Shown in pieces: positions 1 to 6,814 of a stretch of 11,111 bases of DNA; within the stretch, counting starts at the first letter, position 1; each line of letters opens with the position of its first letter. This DNA comes from Prevotella sp. (GTDB taxonomy: Bacteria; Bacteroidota; Bacteroidia; Bacteroidales; Bacteroidaceae). A program made the position numbers and the translations under genes. The stretch lies in contig JAFRZC010000082.1 of the NCBI GenBank assembly GCA_017442765.1, positions 1-11,111 on the forward strand, given 5' to 3'. The notes under the pieces were generated by a model, which was not told the DNA's origin, did not search any database, and was given only the letters and a program-made list of their open reading frames with translations.

Positions 1-369
1 AAACCAAGCCAGCTCGGTCGAGGTGGCCGAGTGGCCATGATTGTCGGTCACGCTGACACGCCAGTAATAGCGGGTGGCAGGTTGAAGGGTGATGCCCGTT
101 GCCGGCACACGAACCGACTGGTCGCTCTCCACCACGCCCGATGTCCACACCAAATCGGCACCCTCGGCGTCGGTTGACACCGACAACTGATACGACGACT
201 GCAGCACACCGCGCTCATCGGATTGCAGCTGCCAACTGAAATCGGGCTCCTTCATATCAACAGGTGAAGGATTGACCAACGACATCACTCGCAGATGGCT
301 CACTTCCAAGGCCATCGACTGCAGGCAACTCAACACGCCTGCCAAAACAATTGTTGCTCTTATTTTCAT
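1..369 (-). CDS. Alpha-L-rhamnosidase-like protein (GH78), N-terminal fragment
   Basis: Partial gene: the 123 visible codons are open to the left window edge. The start is ATG at 369, preceded by a leader with a Bacteroidetes-type -7 box. Residues 1-20 form a secretion signal (charged MKIR, then a hydrophobic run). Cleavage after SMA is plausible, but VLSC at residues 12-15 could instead be a lipobox. Residues 22-123 match the Fn3-like N-terminal domain of bacterial alpha-L-rhamnosidases: a NPSPVDM segment, PDFSWQLQSDERGVLQSSYQ, a VWTSG.VESDQSV.VP strand and RYYWRVSVTDN. GH78 enzymes release terminal alpha-L-rhamnose from glycans such as pectin or plant glycosides, in the periplasm or at the cell surface. 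The catalytic (alpha/alpha)6 domain is outside the window, so activity cannot be judged. The AraC regulator gene ends 92 bases upstream on the same strand and may control this gene. Confidence 0.82.
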   Translation of the reverse strand, partial: MKIRATIVLAGVLSCLQSMALEVSHLRVMSLVNPSPVDMKEPDFSWQLQSDERGVLQSSYQLSVSTDAEGADLVWTSGVVESDQSVRVPATGITLQPATRYYWRVSVTDNHGHSATSTELAWF

Positions 370-394
370 AGTTTCATGATGATGATGATGTGTG

Positions 395-402
395 CAAAAT
401 TA
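395..402 (-). promoter_or_regulatory. Promoter -7 box of the rhamnosidase gene
   Basis: Read on the minus strand this is TAATTTTG, a full match to the Bacteroidetes -7 consensus TAnnTTTG. It lies about 25 bases before the ATG at 369. No good TTTG is seen about 20 bases further upstream, so the promoter may be weak or activator-dependent. The leader contains a short ATC trinucleotide run (about 376-390). Confidence 0.55.
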
Positions 403-461
403 CAACCGTTCGCATCAACACGACTATGTTTTTTGATTTTTGAACCTTACTTTTTGTAAAT

Positions 462-1340
462 TTACCTGAACTGCTCGCGATATTCGGTCGGTCGCATGCC
501 TGCCCGTCGTTTGAACGAGGTGTAGAAATAGTCAGCCGACTCGAACTGCAACCGGTAGGCTATCTCCTTGACGGGCCATTCGGTATTTGAGAGCAGCTGC
601 CGTGCCCGCTCCATACGCAACTCACTCTGATAGAGCGACGGAGAGAAGCCCGTCAAATCCTTGAACAACCGTCGGAAGCGCGAGTAGCTCATCCTCAGTT
701 CTGCGGCAACCTGCTGAATGGTAAACGGATCCTCAAGGTGCTGACGGATGAGCGACTGAGCCTGTTGCACCAGCACAATGTCGTTCACTTTGTCGTCGTC
801 TGTACGTCTGTTGGCTGACTGCGTATAGACATGCCCTAAAACATGGTTGACAATGCCTGCCAGCAGCAACTGTGAAAAGGGTGCCTCCACACGGGCCACA
901 TTCATCGCCTCATCATATAAGCGTATCAAATCGGTTGAATAGCCAACCCTGAAGACGGGACTGTCGAACCGTATAAAACCGGCTCGCAGTTTCTCGTCCA
1001 TGTTCGCGCCCCTGAAACCTATCCAATAGCACGACCACCCCGTCAGCATATTGGGATGATAGGTATGCCAAACCCCGGGAAACAGCACAAAGACATCGCC
1101 GACCTTCAGCTCTTGCTCTCCGGTATGCTCCGAACGGAAAACTCCGCCGCCGCCGGTGACATACAGCATCTGATACTCGTCAAGCCGACGGCCTTTGTCG
1201 GTATTGAAATAATATCCGTCGGCATGGCCGCGTGTGGGATAGGACTCGCATGGGGCAATCTCCTCATAACCTACGGTGCTCACGACAAGTCCCCACTCTC
1301 TGTCGCGTTCGCTCGAAATCAGGTATTTGCTTGTTTGCAT
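462..1340 (-). CDS. AraC-family transcriptional regulator
   Basis: A 292-residue cytoplasmic regulator with an N-terminal cupin-like sensing domain (about residues 20-150, with the typical VGDVFVLFPGVWHTY and GWSCYWIGFRG segments) and a C-terminal AraC/XylS DNA-binding domain. The first helix-turn-helix is near residues 206-227 (FTIQQVAAELRMSYSRFRRLF). The second is near 255-288 and ends in the family signature FESADYFYTSFKRRAGMRPTEYR. The frame extends upstream to an ATG at 1406, but that codon overlaps the -33 element of a well-matched promoter (1376-1407). I therefore choose the ATG at 1340 (MQTSKY), about 35 bases downstream of the -7 box. Regulators of this type bind a small sugar-like ligand and activate nearby genes. 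Candidate targets are the rhamnosidase gene downstream and the divergent LamG-protein gene. The ligand is unknown. Confidence 0.92.
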   Translation of the reverse strand: MQTSKYLISSERDREWGLVVSTVGYEEIAPCESYPTRGHADGYYFNTDKGRRLDEYQMLYVTGGGGVFRSEHTGEQELKVGDVFVLFPGVWHTYHPNMLTGWSCYWIGFRGANMDEKLRAGFIRFDSPVFRVGYSTDLIRLYDEAMNVARVEAPFSQLLLAGIVNHVLGHVYTQSANRRTDDDKVNDIVLVQQAQSLIRQHLEDPFTIQQVAAELRMSYSRFRRLFKDLTGFSPSLYQSELRMERARQLLSNTEWPVKEIAYRLQFESADYFYTSFKRRAGMRPTEYREQFR

Positions 1341-1375
1341 TGCGCTTAGAGTTAAAGAGTTGCTTTCTTTTGTCG

Positions 1376-1407
1376 CAAAGTTACGAAAAAACGAGTGGAA
1401 AACCAAA
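1376..1407 (-). promoter_or_regulatory. Promoter of the AraC regulator gene
   Basis: On the minus strand this reads TTTG (1404-1407), a 20-base spacer, then TAACTTTG (1376-1383). This is an excellent match to the primary Bacteroidetes promoter (TTTG, 19-21 bases, TAnnTTTG). Transcription would begin near 1370, giving a leader of about 30 bases before the ATG at 1340. It rules against the upstream ATG at 1406. Confidence 0.72.
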
Positions 1408-1433
1408 TTTATTTGAGCTTTTCCGAGTGCGCA

Positions 1434-1458
1434 GTAACTTCGACGAAGCCAAAGTTAC
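1434..1458. promoter_or_regulatory. Inverted repeats upstream of the AraC promoter (possible operator)
   Basis: GTAACTT (1434-1440) and AAGTTAC (1452-1458) form an inverted repeat with an 11-base gap. The palindrome CTTCG-A-CGAAG (1438-1448) is interleaved with it. The site lies 27 bases beyond the -33 element of the AraC gene promoter, between two divergent genes, so a regulator-binding site is plausible. No T-run follows, so it is not a terminator. Which protein binds is not shown by the sequence. Confidence 0.35.
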
Positions 1459-1546
1459 AAAAATCTGCTGAAAACAAGTCGGCAGGCAGAGAAAAAATTA
1501 AAACACCATGTCCCAAAATATCAAAAAAATAAGTCCTTTTATCACC

Positions 1547-1583
1547 AAACTAAGTTTAACACTTGGTTTTTCTTCTAATTTTG
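1547..1583 (+). promoter_or_regulatory. Promoter of the LamG-protein gene
   Basis: TAATTTTG at 1576-1583 matches the -7 consensus and lies 34 bases before the ATG at 1618. The -33 position carries only a degenerate TTTA (1555-1558, 17-base spacing). It overlaps the palindrome AAACT-A-AGTTT (1547-1557), which could be an activator or repressor site. The leader contains the direct repeat TTTAATCAT twice. Confidence 0.5.
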
Positions 1584-1617
1584 CACCCGAATTTAATCAT
1601 TTTAATCATTCACAAAT

Positions 1618-2142
1618 ATGAACAAAAGAATTCTATCAGGCTTTTTATTTGCATTGATAAGCCTGTCGGCCTTTGCATGGGAAAATCCTATGGCCCGGGC
1701 TATTCAAGACCAGAAAGACGCAGTTGACCGCGCCAACTACGACATTGTGGTCGATTATGAAATCACCAACACCTGCGCCGGCGTGGTTTTTGCCGGAAAT
1801 GGTGGCAGTCACTTTGTTATGTGGCAGGTACGCGAAGACAAAATCGTGCCTCACGTCAACGACGGCAGCTGGCATACCGCAGAGATCAACTTCGGAAGAA
1901 CTTTTACCGGGAAGCACGTGCTCAAGCTTGAGATTCGCGAGGCCCGCTTCGTCACCACCTACATCGACGATGAGCTCATCAACGACCGCTACGATATTCA
2001 GAGCATCGTAGGCGGATTTGACATCAGCTTAGGCAATATCGGTACGCGCCAGAATGGCTCCGAGGCCGCCAACTATGGAAGCTACAAGGTCTATGTCGAT
2101 AACAATGGCGGCACCGTGACCCCCGACAAGCTCTTCATGTGA
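1618..2142 (+). CDS. Secreted LamG-domain protein, N-terminal part (split by an in-frame stop)
   Basis: 174 residues. Residues 1-20 are a clear Sec signal peptide (MNKR, a hydrophobic run, then AFA before WENP). Residues 40-162 form a LamG/concanavalin-like jellyroll of the kind found as accessory glycan-binding modules in secreted Bacteroidetes hydrolases: a VVFAGNGG...FVMWQV strand pair, KLEI....VTTYIDDELI, and a closing GNIGTRQ...YKVYVDN. The next reading frame, starting seven bases after this stop, is in exactly the same frame, lacks any signal peptide and carries two more copies of the same domain. The two pieces therefore look like one 811-codon gene interrupted by TGA at 2140-2142. If the stop is real, this piece would be a secreted single-domain protein. 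No catalytic residues are recognised, so glycan binding is an inference from fold. Confidence 0.75.
   Translation: MNKRILSGFLFALISLSAFAWENPMARAIQDQKDAVDRANYDIVVDYEITNTCAGVVFAGNGGSHFVMWQVREDKIVPHVNDGSWHTAEINFGRTFTGKHVLKLEIREARFVTTYIDDELINDRYDIQSIVGGFDISLGNIGTRQNGSEAANYGSYKVYVDNNGGTVTPDKLFM
2140..2142 (+). other. In-frame TGA interrupting the LamG gene
   Basis: The reading reads DKLFM, TGA, YA, MNRNVAG with no frame change. TGA also ends the GH92 gene in this window and tryptophan is encoded by TGG throughout, so a reassigned code is unlikely. A single-base change from TGG or CGA, or a sequencing error, would explain it. Confidence 0.8.
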
Positions 2143-2148
2143 TATGCC

Positions 2149-4053
2149 ATGAACCGCAACGTCGCCGGCGACGACCTGCAGTTCACCGACATCAACGACT
2201 ACGACTGGATAGGGCTTCACAACGCCGATAAACAGACCTACACCTTCCAGTTGAAATTCCAATGCGACATTGCCGCCGCAAGCATCATCTTCGCGGGAAA
2301 AGACGACAGCAACTTGAGCATGTGGCAGTTCAACGCGAACGATCAGGGCCACTTCCGCCCCCACACCCGCCGAAATGGCAACTGGGCTGTTGAAGACATC
2401 GACCTCAGAAACGTAGGTGGCGGCGCAGCCAGTGTCGCGACGGACCAGGAAAACACCCTGCGCATAGAGGTCACCGGCGGAACCCACGCCAAGACCTATC
2501 TCGACAACGTGCTCATCGACGAGCGCGACGGCGACTTCCGCTTTGGAAAGTTCGGTACACGTCAGGATCCCGGCACCCTGCCCGACGGCGAGGCCGCCTA
2601 CTTCGACGACCTGAGCATTACCGTGGGCGGCGCACCATACGCCCAGGACGACTTCTCAACGCTTGACGGCGCCACAGCAGGCGAGATTCAAAGCGGGCGG
2701 CTCTATCAGCACGACACCGGCATCAGCTACTTCACCTACAACTACATTGAGGATCTCTTCAGTGGCCTCCACTATACCGTCGAGACCGACATGACCATCG
2801 TGAAGAACAATGTGTCCATCTTCTTCGGCGACAATGGCGGCGGCTACTACATGTGGCAGTTCACCACACGCGCCGACAACGGCGACCCCACCGCACGCAT
2901 CCGTTACCACATTGCCCGAGCCACCGAGAGTTGGAAAGCCTGGGGCGACGGACCCGTCTTCACGGCCTATACCGCCGACGACCTGCGCAATCATGAGCAT
3001 CATGTAAAAATCGACATCAACGGTCCGCAAGTCTTCACCTATATCGACAACGTGCTGGTTGACAAGTTCTATCAGTACGACATCACCGACGCTGTCTTCC
3101 TGAACTATGGAAAAATCGGTTTCCGCGTCGATGGTGTCAGCCCCTCGCCCGAATGCGAGGCTTATTTCGACAACGTGAAGGTGACAGACAACTCTTCCGG
3201 CTCGGCAAACATTGTGCTTGACGAGGCATTCACGGACGGTCAGTCGGCATGGTTCACCACCGACGCAAACGCAACTGTCGATGATGTCAACGGCAACTAC
3301 AAGCTCCATCTCAACGGCAACGGCAATTTCATCCGCCTGCTGCAGAACGAACTTGTCCTCCTCGACGAGAACAACGACAACAGCACGCTCACCAATCAGA
3401 CCGGCGTGACCGTTCAGCTGAACCGCACCTTCAAGGCCGATACGTGGAACACGCTCTGCCTGCCCTTCTATCTTACCGAAGCCCAGCTCAAATCGCTCTT
3501 GGGCAACGAAGTGAAGGTGGCAAGCCTGACCGATGCCGATGCCACGACCGGAACCGTCAGGTTTGAGACCTTCGACACCTCCGGCGGCATCGATGCCTAT
3601 TATCCATATCTCGTGATGCCCTCGAAAAATGTCACGGAACCTGCCGTGCTCCAGGGCATCGAAATCATTGCCGACGAGCCTTACACCGAGACGAAAGACG
3701 GTTACAGCATGGTAGGAACAATGAAACCCACCTCGTTCACCGCCAACGACCCGACCATCTATCTCTTTGCCACCGGCAACCTCCTCGCACATCCGTCGTC
3801 AACGGCTCCGATGAAAGCTTTCCGTGCCTATCTCCAGGTACCCGCTGCCGCTCCGGCCAAGAAGTTTGTTGTCGATGACAATACCACGGGAATCATTCGC
3901 ATCGAGAATGGTGAATTGAAGTTTGAGACAACCGCTCCCGTTTACAACCTCAACGGACAAAAGGTTGCCGACAAACCCTCATCCCTCATCTCTCATCCCT
4001 CGTCCAAGAAAGGTATTTACATTCAAAATGGCAAAAAGCTCATCATCCGTTAA
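2149..4053 (+). CDS. LamG-repeat surface protein, C-terminal part (probably continues the upstream frame)
   Basis: 634 residues from the first ATG after the stop, with no signal peptide of its own. Two further LamG-like domains lie at residues 28-160 (IIFAGKDD..LSMWQF; KTYLDNVLIDE; FGKFGTRQ; YFDDLSITV) and 207-347 (IFFGDNGGGYYMWQF; FTYIDNVLVDK; YGKIGFRVDG; YFDNVKVTD). They align with each other and with the domain upstream of the stop. Residues 400-570 hold a domain seen in Prevotella surface proteins (RTFKADTWNTLCLPF...). The final 40 residues (VYNLNGQKV...KGIYIQNGKKLIIR) are the C-terminal tail found on many Prevotella and Bacteroides secreted proteins. The likely role is a non-enzymatic glycan-binding or adhesin-like surface protein. 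A heptamer repeat inserts SSLISHPSS into the tail. As a separate gene it could not be exported, which supports a broken single gene. Confidence 0.78.
   Translation: MNRNVAGDDLQFTDINDYDWIGLHNADKQTYTFQLKFQCDIAAASIIFAGKDDSNLSMWQFNANDQGHFRPHTRRNGNWAVEDIDLRNVGGGAASVATDQENTLRIEVTGGTHAKTYLDNVLIDERDGDFRFGKFGTRQDPGTLPDGEAAYFDDLSITVGGAPYAQDDFSTLDGATAGEIQSGRLYQHDTGISYFTYNYIEDLFSGLHYTVETDMTIVKNNVSIFFGDNGGGYYMWQFTTRADNGDPTARIRYHIARATESWKAWGDGPVFTAYTADDLRNHEHHVKIDINGPQVFTYIDNVLVDKFYQYDITDAVFLNYGKIGFRVDGVSPSPECEAYFDNVKVTDNSSGSANIVLDEAFTDGQSAWFTTDANATVDDVNGNYKLHLNGNGNFIRLLQNELVLLDENNDNSTLTNQTGVTVQLNRTFKADTWNTLCLPFYLTEAQLKSLLGNEVKVASLTDADATTGTVRFETFDTSGGIDAYYPYLVMPSKNVTEPAVLQGIEIIADEPYTETKDGYSMVGTMKPTSFTANDPTIYLFATGNLLAHPSSTAPMKAFRAYLQVPAAAPAKKFVVDDNTTGIIRIENGELKFETTAPVYNLNGQKVADKPSSLISHPSSKKGIYIQNGKKLIIR
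3976..4003 (+). repeat. Four heptamer repeats in the LamG gene 3' end
   Basis: Four consecutive seven-base units: CCCTCAT, CCCTCAT, CTCTCAT, CCCTCGT. They encode the PSSLISHPSS insert within the otherwise standard C-terminal tail. Seven is not a multiple of three, so gain or loss of one unit would shift the frame of the last 20 or so codons. The same heptamer family occurs in both arms of the inverted repeat at 6913-7087. Confidence 0.7.
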
Positions 4054-4073
4054 CCCTTAAAACAGAACTGACA

Positions 4074-4250
4074 ATGAAGACTATCAAATATATACCGCCA
4101 CAGACGACAAAAGTAATTGCCGTTGAGAGAACCAGTCTCCTCGTATTGTCTGTACAGACTCCAGAAGGAAATATCACCGTTGATGAGGATAATGGCATTG
4201 ACCCGGGCGATGCCCTGTCAAAATCCTTCTCCGTCTGGGACGAGGAATAA
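4074..4250 (+). CDS. Small protein of a Prevotella-type family, function unknown
   Basis: 58 residues, ATG at 4074 and TAA at 4248-4250, starting 20 bases after the LamG gene's stop and ending before a strong terminator. It is thus probably the last gene of that transcript. The sequence opens MKTIKYIPPQTTKVIAVE and ends KSFSVWDEE, with a modest hydrophobic stretch (TSLLVLSVQ, residues 20-28) and an acidic middle (VDEDNGIDPGD). From memory, short proteins with this plan (a Y.aP....V start, a central LL..S, an acidic or Asn-rich middle and a final ..WD.E) are frequent in Prevotella and usually annotated as hypothetical. There is no signal peptide, lipobox or known catalytic motif. I do not know its function. 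The coding case rests on position, start context and family resemblance. Confidence 0.7.
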   Translation: MKTIKYIPPQTTKVIAVERTSLLVLSVQTPEGNITVDEDNGIDPGDALSKSFSVWDEE

Positions 4251-4281
4251 AGAGCGTAGGATATCTTAACATATCAGCAAA

Positions 4282-4321
4282 CGAAAAAAGGGGTGAAAGT
4301 TCGGCTTTCACCCCTTTTTCG
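4282..4321 (+). terminator. Rho-independent terminator after the small protein gene
   Basis: The stem GGGGTGAAAG (4290-4299) pairs perfectly with CTTTCACCCC (4305-4314) around a TTCGG loop. It is flanked by six A before and five T after, so it could stop transcription in both directions. It separates the LamG/small-protein unit from the GH92 gene. Confidence 0.9.
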
Positions 4322-4386
4322 TCCTTCTGAAAAGAGCTGTAAATGTTAAAATCCAGCGGCTCGGGGGAAGGAACATATTTTTTTCG

Positions 4387-4394
4387 TATCTTCG
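4387..4394 (+). promoter_or_regulatory. Probable -7 box of the GH92 gene
   Basis: TATCTTCG differs from TAnnTTTG at one position and lies 24 bases before the ATG at 4419, a typical distance. No convincing TTTG is present 20 bases upstream. A promoter is expected here because a strong terminator lies just before it. Confidence 0.42.
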
Positions 4395-4418
4395 CAGGCG
4401 AAAAAACTTTTCTAAGCA

Positions 4419-6761
4419 ATGAATGAACTGAAACTATACTTAACAGTTATTGCCTGTTGCTGGTGCACGGCAGGCTATACGGCCTCCCCTGCGAGTGCGA
4501 GTTTGGAGGGATGGGGTGCCCAGAAAGCCTCCCCTACGGGAGAGCATCCTCTCCCCTCCCTTCAGGGAGGGGTCGGGGGTAGGCCGGGGGCCTTCACTCA
4601 GTACGTCAACCCTTTTCTCGGCACGGCCACGCTGTGGGACTACGAGGATTTGCAATACGTCCGGCAGCGGAAGGCGCGCACCTGGGGCGGCGAGACTTTT
4701 CCCGGTGCAGCGTTGCCCTGCGCCATGGTGCAGTGCTCGCCTGTGACGATGTGGCGCAGCGGCTCGGGCTACCAGTATGAGGACTCAACCATCTGCGGCT
4801 TTGCCCACACGAACAAGGGGCACTGGAACCTGTTGCACGTGCCCGTGATGCCCGTCAGCGGCAACCGGTGGTCGCCCGACGACTTTGCCTCACCGTTCAG
4901 CCACGACCGCGAGGAGGCTCACCCCGGCTACTACCGCGTACATCTCGACCGCTACGACATCGACGTGGAGCTGACCGTTACTCCGCGTTGCGCCATTCAT
5001 CGCTACACGTTCAACTCGGCCGGACGCAAGTACATCATCTTCAATCTGCCCCGCAGCAACAACCAGGTGCGCGACTGGCAGATACAGCAGACGGGACTGA
5101 TGAGCCTGAGCGGCCGTCAGAGCGCCGAGGGGAAGATTTCTTTCTCGGGCGGGTGCAACACCGAGATCATGGACATCAGCATTCAGCAGGGCCGACGCGG
5201 AAATGTCGCTGTTGTAGAAATCAACCCCGCATCCACCACCGTCGAGTTGCGGCTTGGCTTCTCGTTTACCGACATCAACGGGGCTATGCACAATCTGGAT
5301 ACCGAGGTGGGCCGCAAGTCGTTTGAGACAATCCGGCAGGAGGCCGACCAGACATGGAACGCCCTGCTCTCGAAGATACAGGTCACAGGCGGGACCGACC
5401 GGCAGAAGCGCATCTTCTACTCCTGCCTCTACCGCGCCATGCTGTGGCCAGCCCTGCGCAGCGACTGCAACGGCGACTACACCGATGCCCTCGGGCAGAT
5501 TGTACACCAGACCAATGCAGCTACGCCTGAAATACGAGGATGCGAAGAAGGTGATGTCGTCTATATGGCCAGCCATCACCATGTTTGGAAGACAGGCGGC
5601 GTAAACCAGTATTATACCGACCCGTCGTTCTGGGACGACTATCGCAACAAGCTCGTGCTGCTCGGACTGCTCATGCCCGACGTGGCGCGCGACATCATTC
5701 TCTCCTGCATCGACCGCGGCGAGAAGCGCGGCGGCTACATGCCCACCTTCTTCCATGGCGACCACGCCTCAACATTCATCAGCGGCTCGTGGCTGCGCGG
5801 CATCCGCGACTTTCCCCTCGACCGCGCCTATAAGCTGCTGCTGAAGAACGCTACCGTTCCCGGACGAGGCGGACGACCCTACCTCGACGAATACCTGCGG
5901 CAGGGATGGATTGCCGAGAAAGACACCACCGACGTGCCCTTCTACGACGAGTACAAGGCTGCCGTGACGAAAACCCTTGAGTATGCCTACGACGACTATG
6001 CCACCGCGCTCGTGGCCCGTGAACTGGGCGACAGGAAGAACGAACAGCTATTGCTGAAACATTCGCAAAACTATAAAAACGTGTTCGACCCCGCCACCGG
6101 ATTCTTTCGCGGGCGCATCGCCGACGGCTCCTTCATCTGCCAGTTCGACCCCTACTATCCCTACTTCGCCTACCAGTACCGCGAGGCGAACGCATGGAAC
6201 AACCTCTTCTTCGCCCCGCACGACCCCGAGGGCATCGTCGGTCTCTATCCCTCGAGGCGAGCCGTAGAGCAGAAACTCGACTCGCTCTTCACCGAGCCCT
6301 GGCGCGGCTACGAGGTGGAGAACCTCACGGGCTTCATCGGCAACTACTGCCACGGCAACCAGCCCGGCCACTCCATCCCCTACATGTACTACTTCGTAGG
6401 CCGTCAGGAGAAGGCACAGGCCATCCTCGACAACATCATGGAAAACCTCTACGACATGGGGCGCGAGCATCTCGCACTGGCCGGCATGGACGATGCCGGC
6501 GAGATGTCGTCGTGGTACGTCTTCAACGCCATCGGCCTCTACACCTACTCCCCCGCCGACCCCGAGTACATCGTCACCGTGCCGCTCTTCCCCGAAACGA
6601 AGTTCACCTTCGCCGACAACCACACCACCACCATCCGCCACAAGGGCACAGGCCGTCGCATCACGCGCATCACCGCCGACAACCGCAGGCTGAAAGGCTG
6701 GTCCATCGACGACAAGACACTAAAGACATCGCAGGCCATTGTCATAGAGACCCGACCGTGA
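4419..6761 (+). CDS. GH92 alpha-mannosidase, exported
   Basis: 780 residues, a normal length for GH92, which are calcium-dependent inverting exo-alpha-mannosidases of N-glycans and yeast mannans. Residues 1-22 are a signal peptide. The family N-terminal beta domain begins at TQYVNPFLGTATLWD (60-74), with RTWGGETFPGAALPCAMVQCSP following. The helical catalytic domain contains SCLYRAMLWP (335), FFHGDHAS (444), YREANAWNN (587-595, where E589 is the likely general acid by comparison with YxEGNAW of the family), GNYCHGNQPGHSIPY (641-655), and GMDDAGEMSSWYVFNAIG (689-706) with the acidic pair D691/D692. The usual GNEPSHH motif reads GNQPGHS. Residues 23-57 are an extra peptide encoded by a GC-rich palindromic repeat, placed between signal peptide and mature domain. 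It is a monocistronic gene between two terminators. Activity on mannosides is likely; linkage specificity cannot be set. Confidence 0.93.
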   Translation: MNELKLYLTVIACCWCTAGYTASPASASLEGWGAQKASPTGEHPLPSLQGGVGGRPGAFTQYVNPFLGTATLWDYEDLQYVRQRKARTWGGETFPGAALPCAMVQCSPVTMWRSGSGYQYEDSTICGFAHTNKGHWNLLHVPVMPVSGNRWSPDDFASPFSHDREEAHPGYYRVHLDRYDIDVELTVTPRCAIHRYTFNSAGRKYIIFNLPRSNNQVRDWQIQQTGLMSLSGRQSAEGKISFSGGCNTEIMDISIQQGRRGNVAVVEINPASTTVELRLGFSFTDINGAMHNLDTEVGRKSFETIRQEADQTWNALLSKIQVTGGTDRQKRIFYSCLYRAMLWPALRSDCNGDYTDALGQIVHQTNAATPEIRGCEEGDVVYMASHHHVWKTGGVNQYYTDPSFWDDYRNKLVLLGLLMPDVARDIILSCIDRGEKRGGYMPTFFHGDHASTFISGSWLRGIRDFPLDRAYKLLLKNATVPGRGGRPYLDEYLRQGWIAEKDTTDVPFYDEYKAAVTKTLEYAYDDYATALVARELGDRKNEQLLLKHSQNYKNVFDPATGFFRGRIADGSFICQFDPYYPYFAYQYREANAWNNLFFAPHDPEGIVGLYPSRRAVEQKLDSLFTEPWRGYEVENLTGFIGNYCHGNQPGHSIPYMYYFVGRQEKAQAILDNIMENLYDMGREHLALAGMDDAGEMSSWYVFNAIGLYTYSPADPEYIVTVPLFPETKFTFADNHTTTIRHKGTGRRITRITADNRRLKGWSIDDKTLKTSQAIVIETRP
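4485..4589 (+). repeat. GC-rich palindromic element inserted in frame in the GH92 gene
   Basis: About 105 bases encoding residues 23-57 (SPASASLEG...LPSLQGGVGGRPG), which have no place in the GH92 fold. The core is a perfect hairpin at 4553-4572: arms CCCCTCCCT and AGGGAGGGG with a TC loop. A second short hairpin (CTCCC, CTAC, GGGAG) lies near 4528-4543. G-tracts (GGAGGGATGGGG, GGGGTCGGGGG) flank it. Boundaries are estimated from where the family sequence resumes. Confidence 0.7.
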
Positions 6762-6770
6762 TATAGAAAT

Positions 6771-6805
6771 GTTAAAATTCCCGCCGGAAAAGCGGGAATT
6801 TTAAC
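6771..6805 (+). terminator. Terminator of the GH92 gene
   Basis: A perfect 14-base inverted repeat: GTTAAAATTCCCGC (6771-6784) and GCGGGAATTTTAAC (6792-6805) with a seven-base loop, starting 9 bases after the stop codon. The symmetrical A/T-rich foot lets it act in both directions. Confidence 0.85.
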
Positions 6806-6814
6806 GTGCCTGAG

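Noticed and set aside
2140..2142. TGA as selenocysteine or a reassigned tryptophan codon
   Set aside because: No selenoprotein family is involved, the GH92 gene ends in TGA, and TGG is used normally for tryptophan.
2656..3792. Long antisense open frame (378 codons) over the LamG gene
   Set aside because: Its translation is low-complexity Val/Gly/Ala-rich with no domain, and the opposite strand has clear repeated LamG domains. It reflects GC-rich codon use.
1..4053. Complete polysaccharide utilisation locus
   Set aside because: Hydrolases, a regulator and a surface protein are present but no SusC/SusD pair is visible in the window.
4890..5765. Antisense open frame (291 codons) over the GH92 gene
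   Set aside because: No recognisable domain; the plus strand carries continuous GH92 motifs across the whole span.
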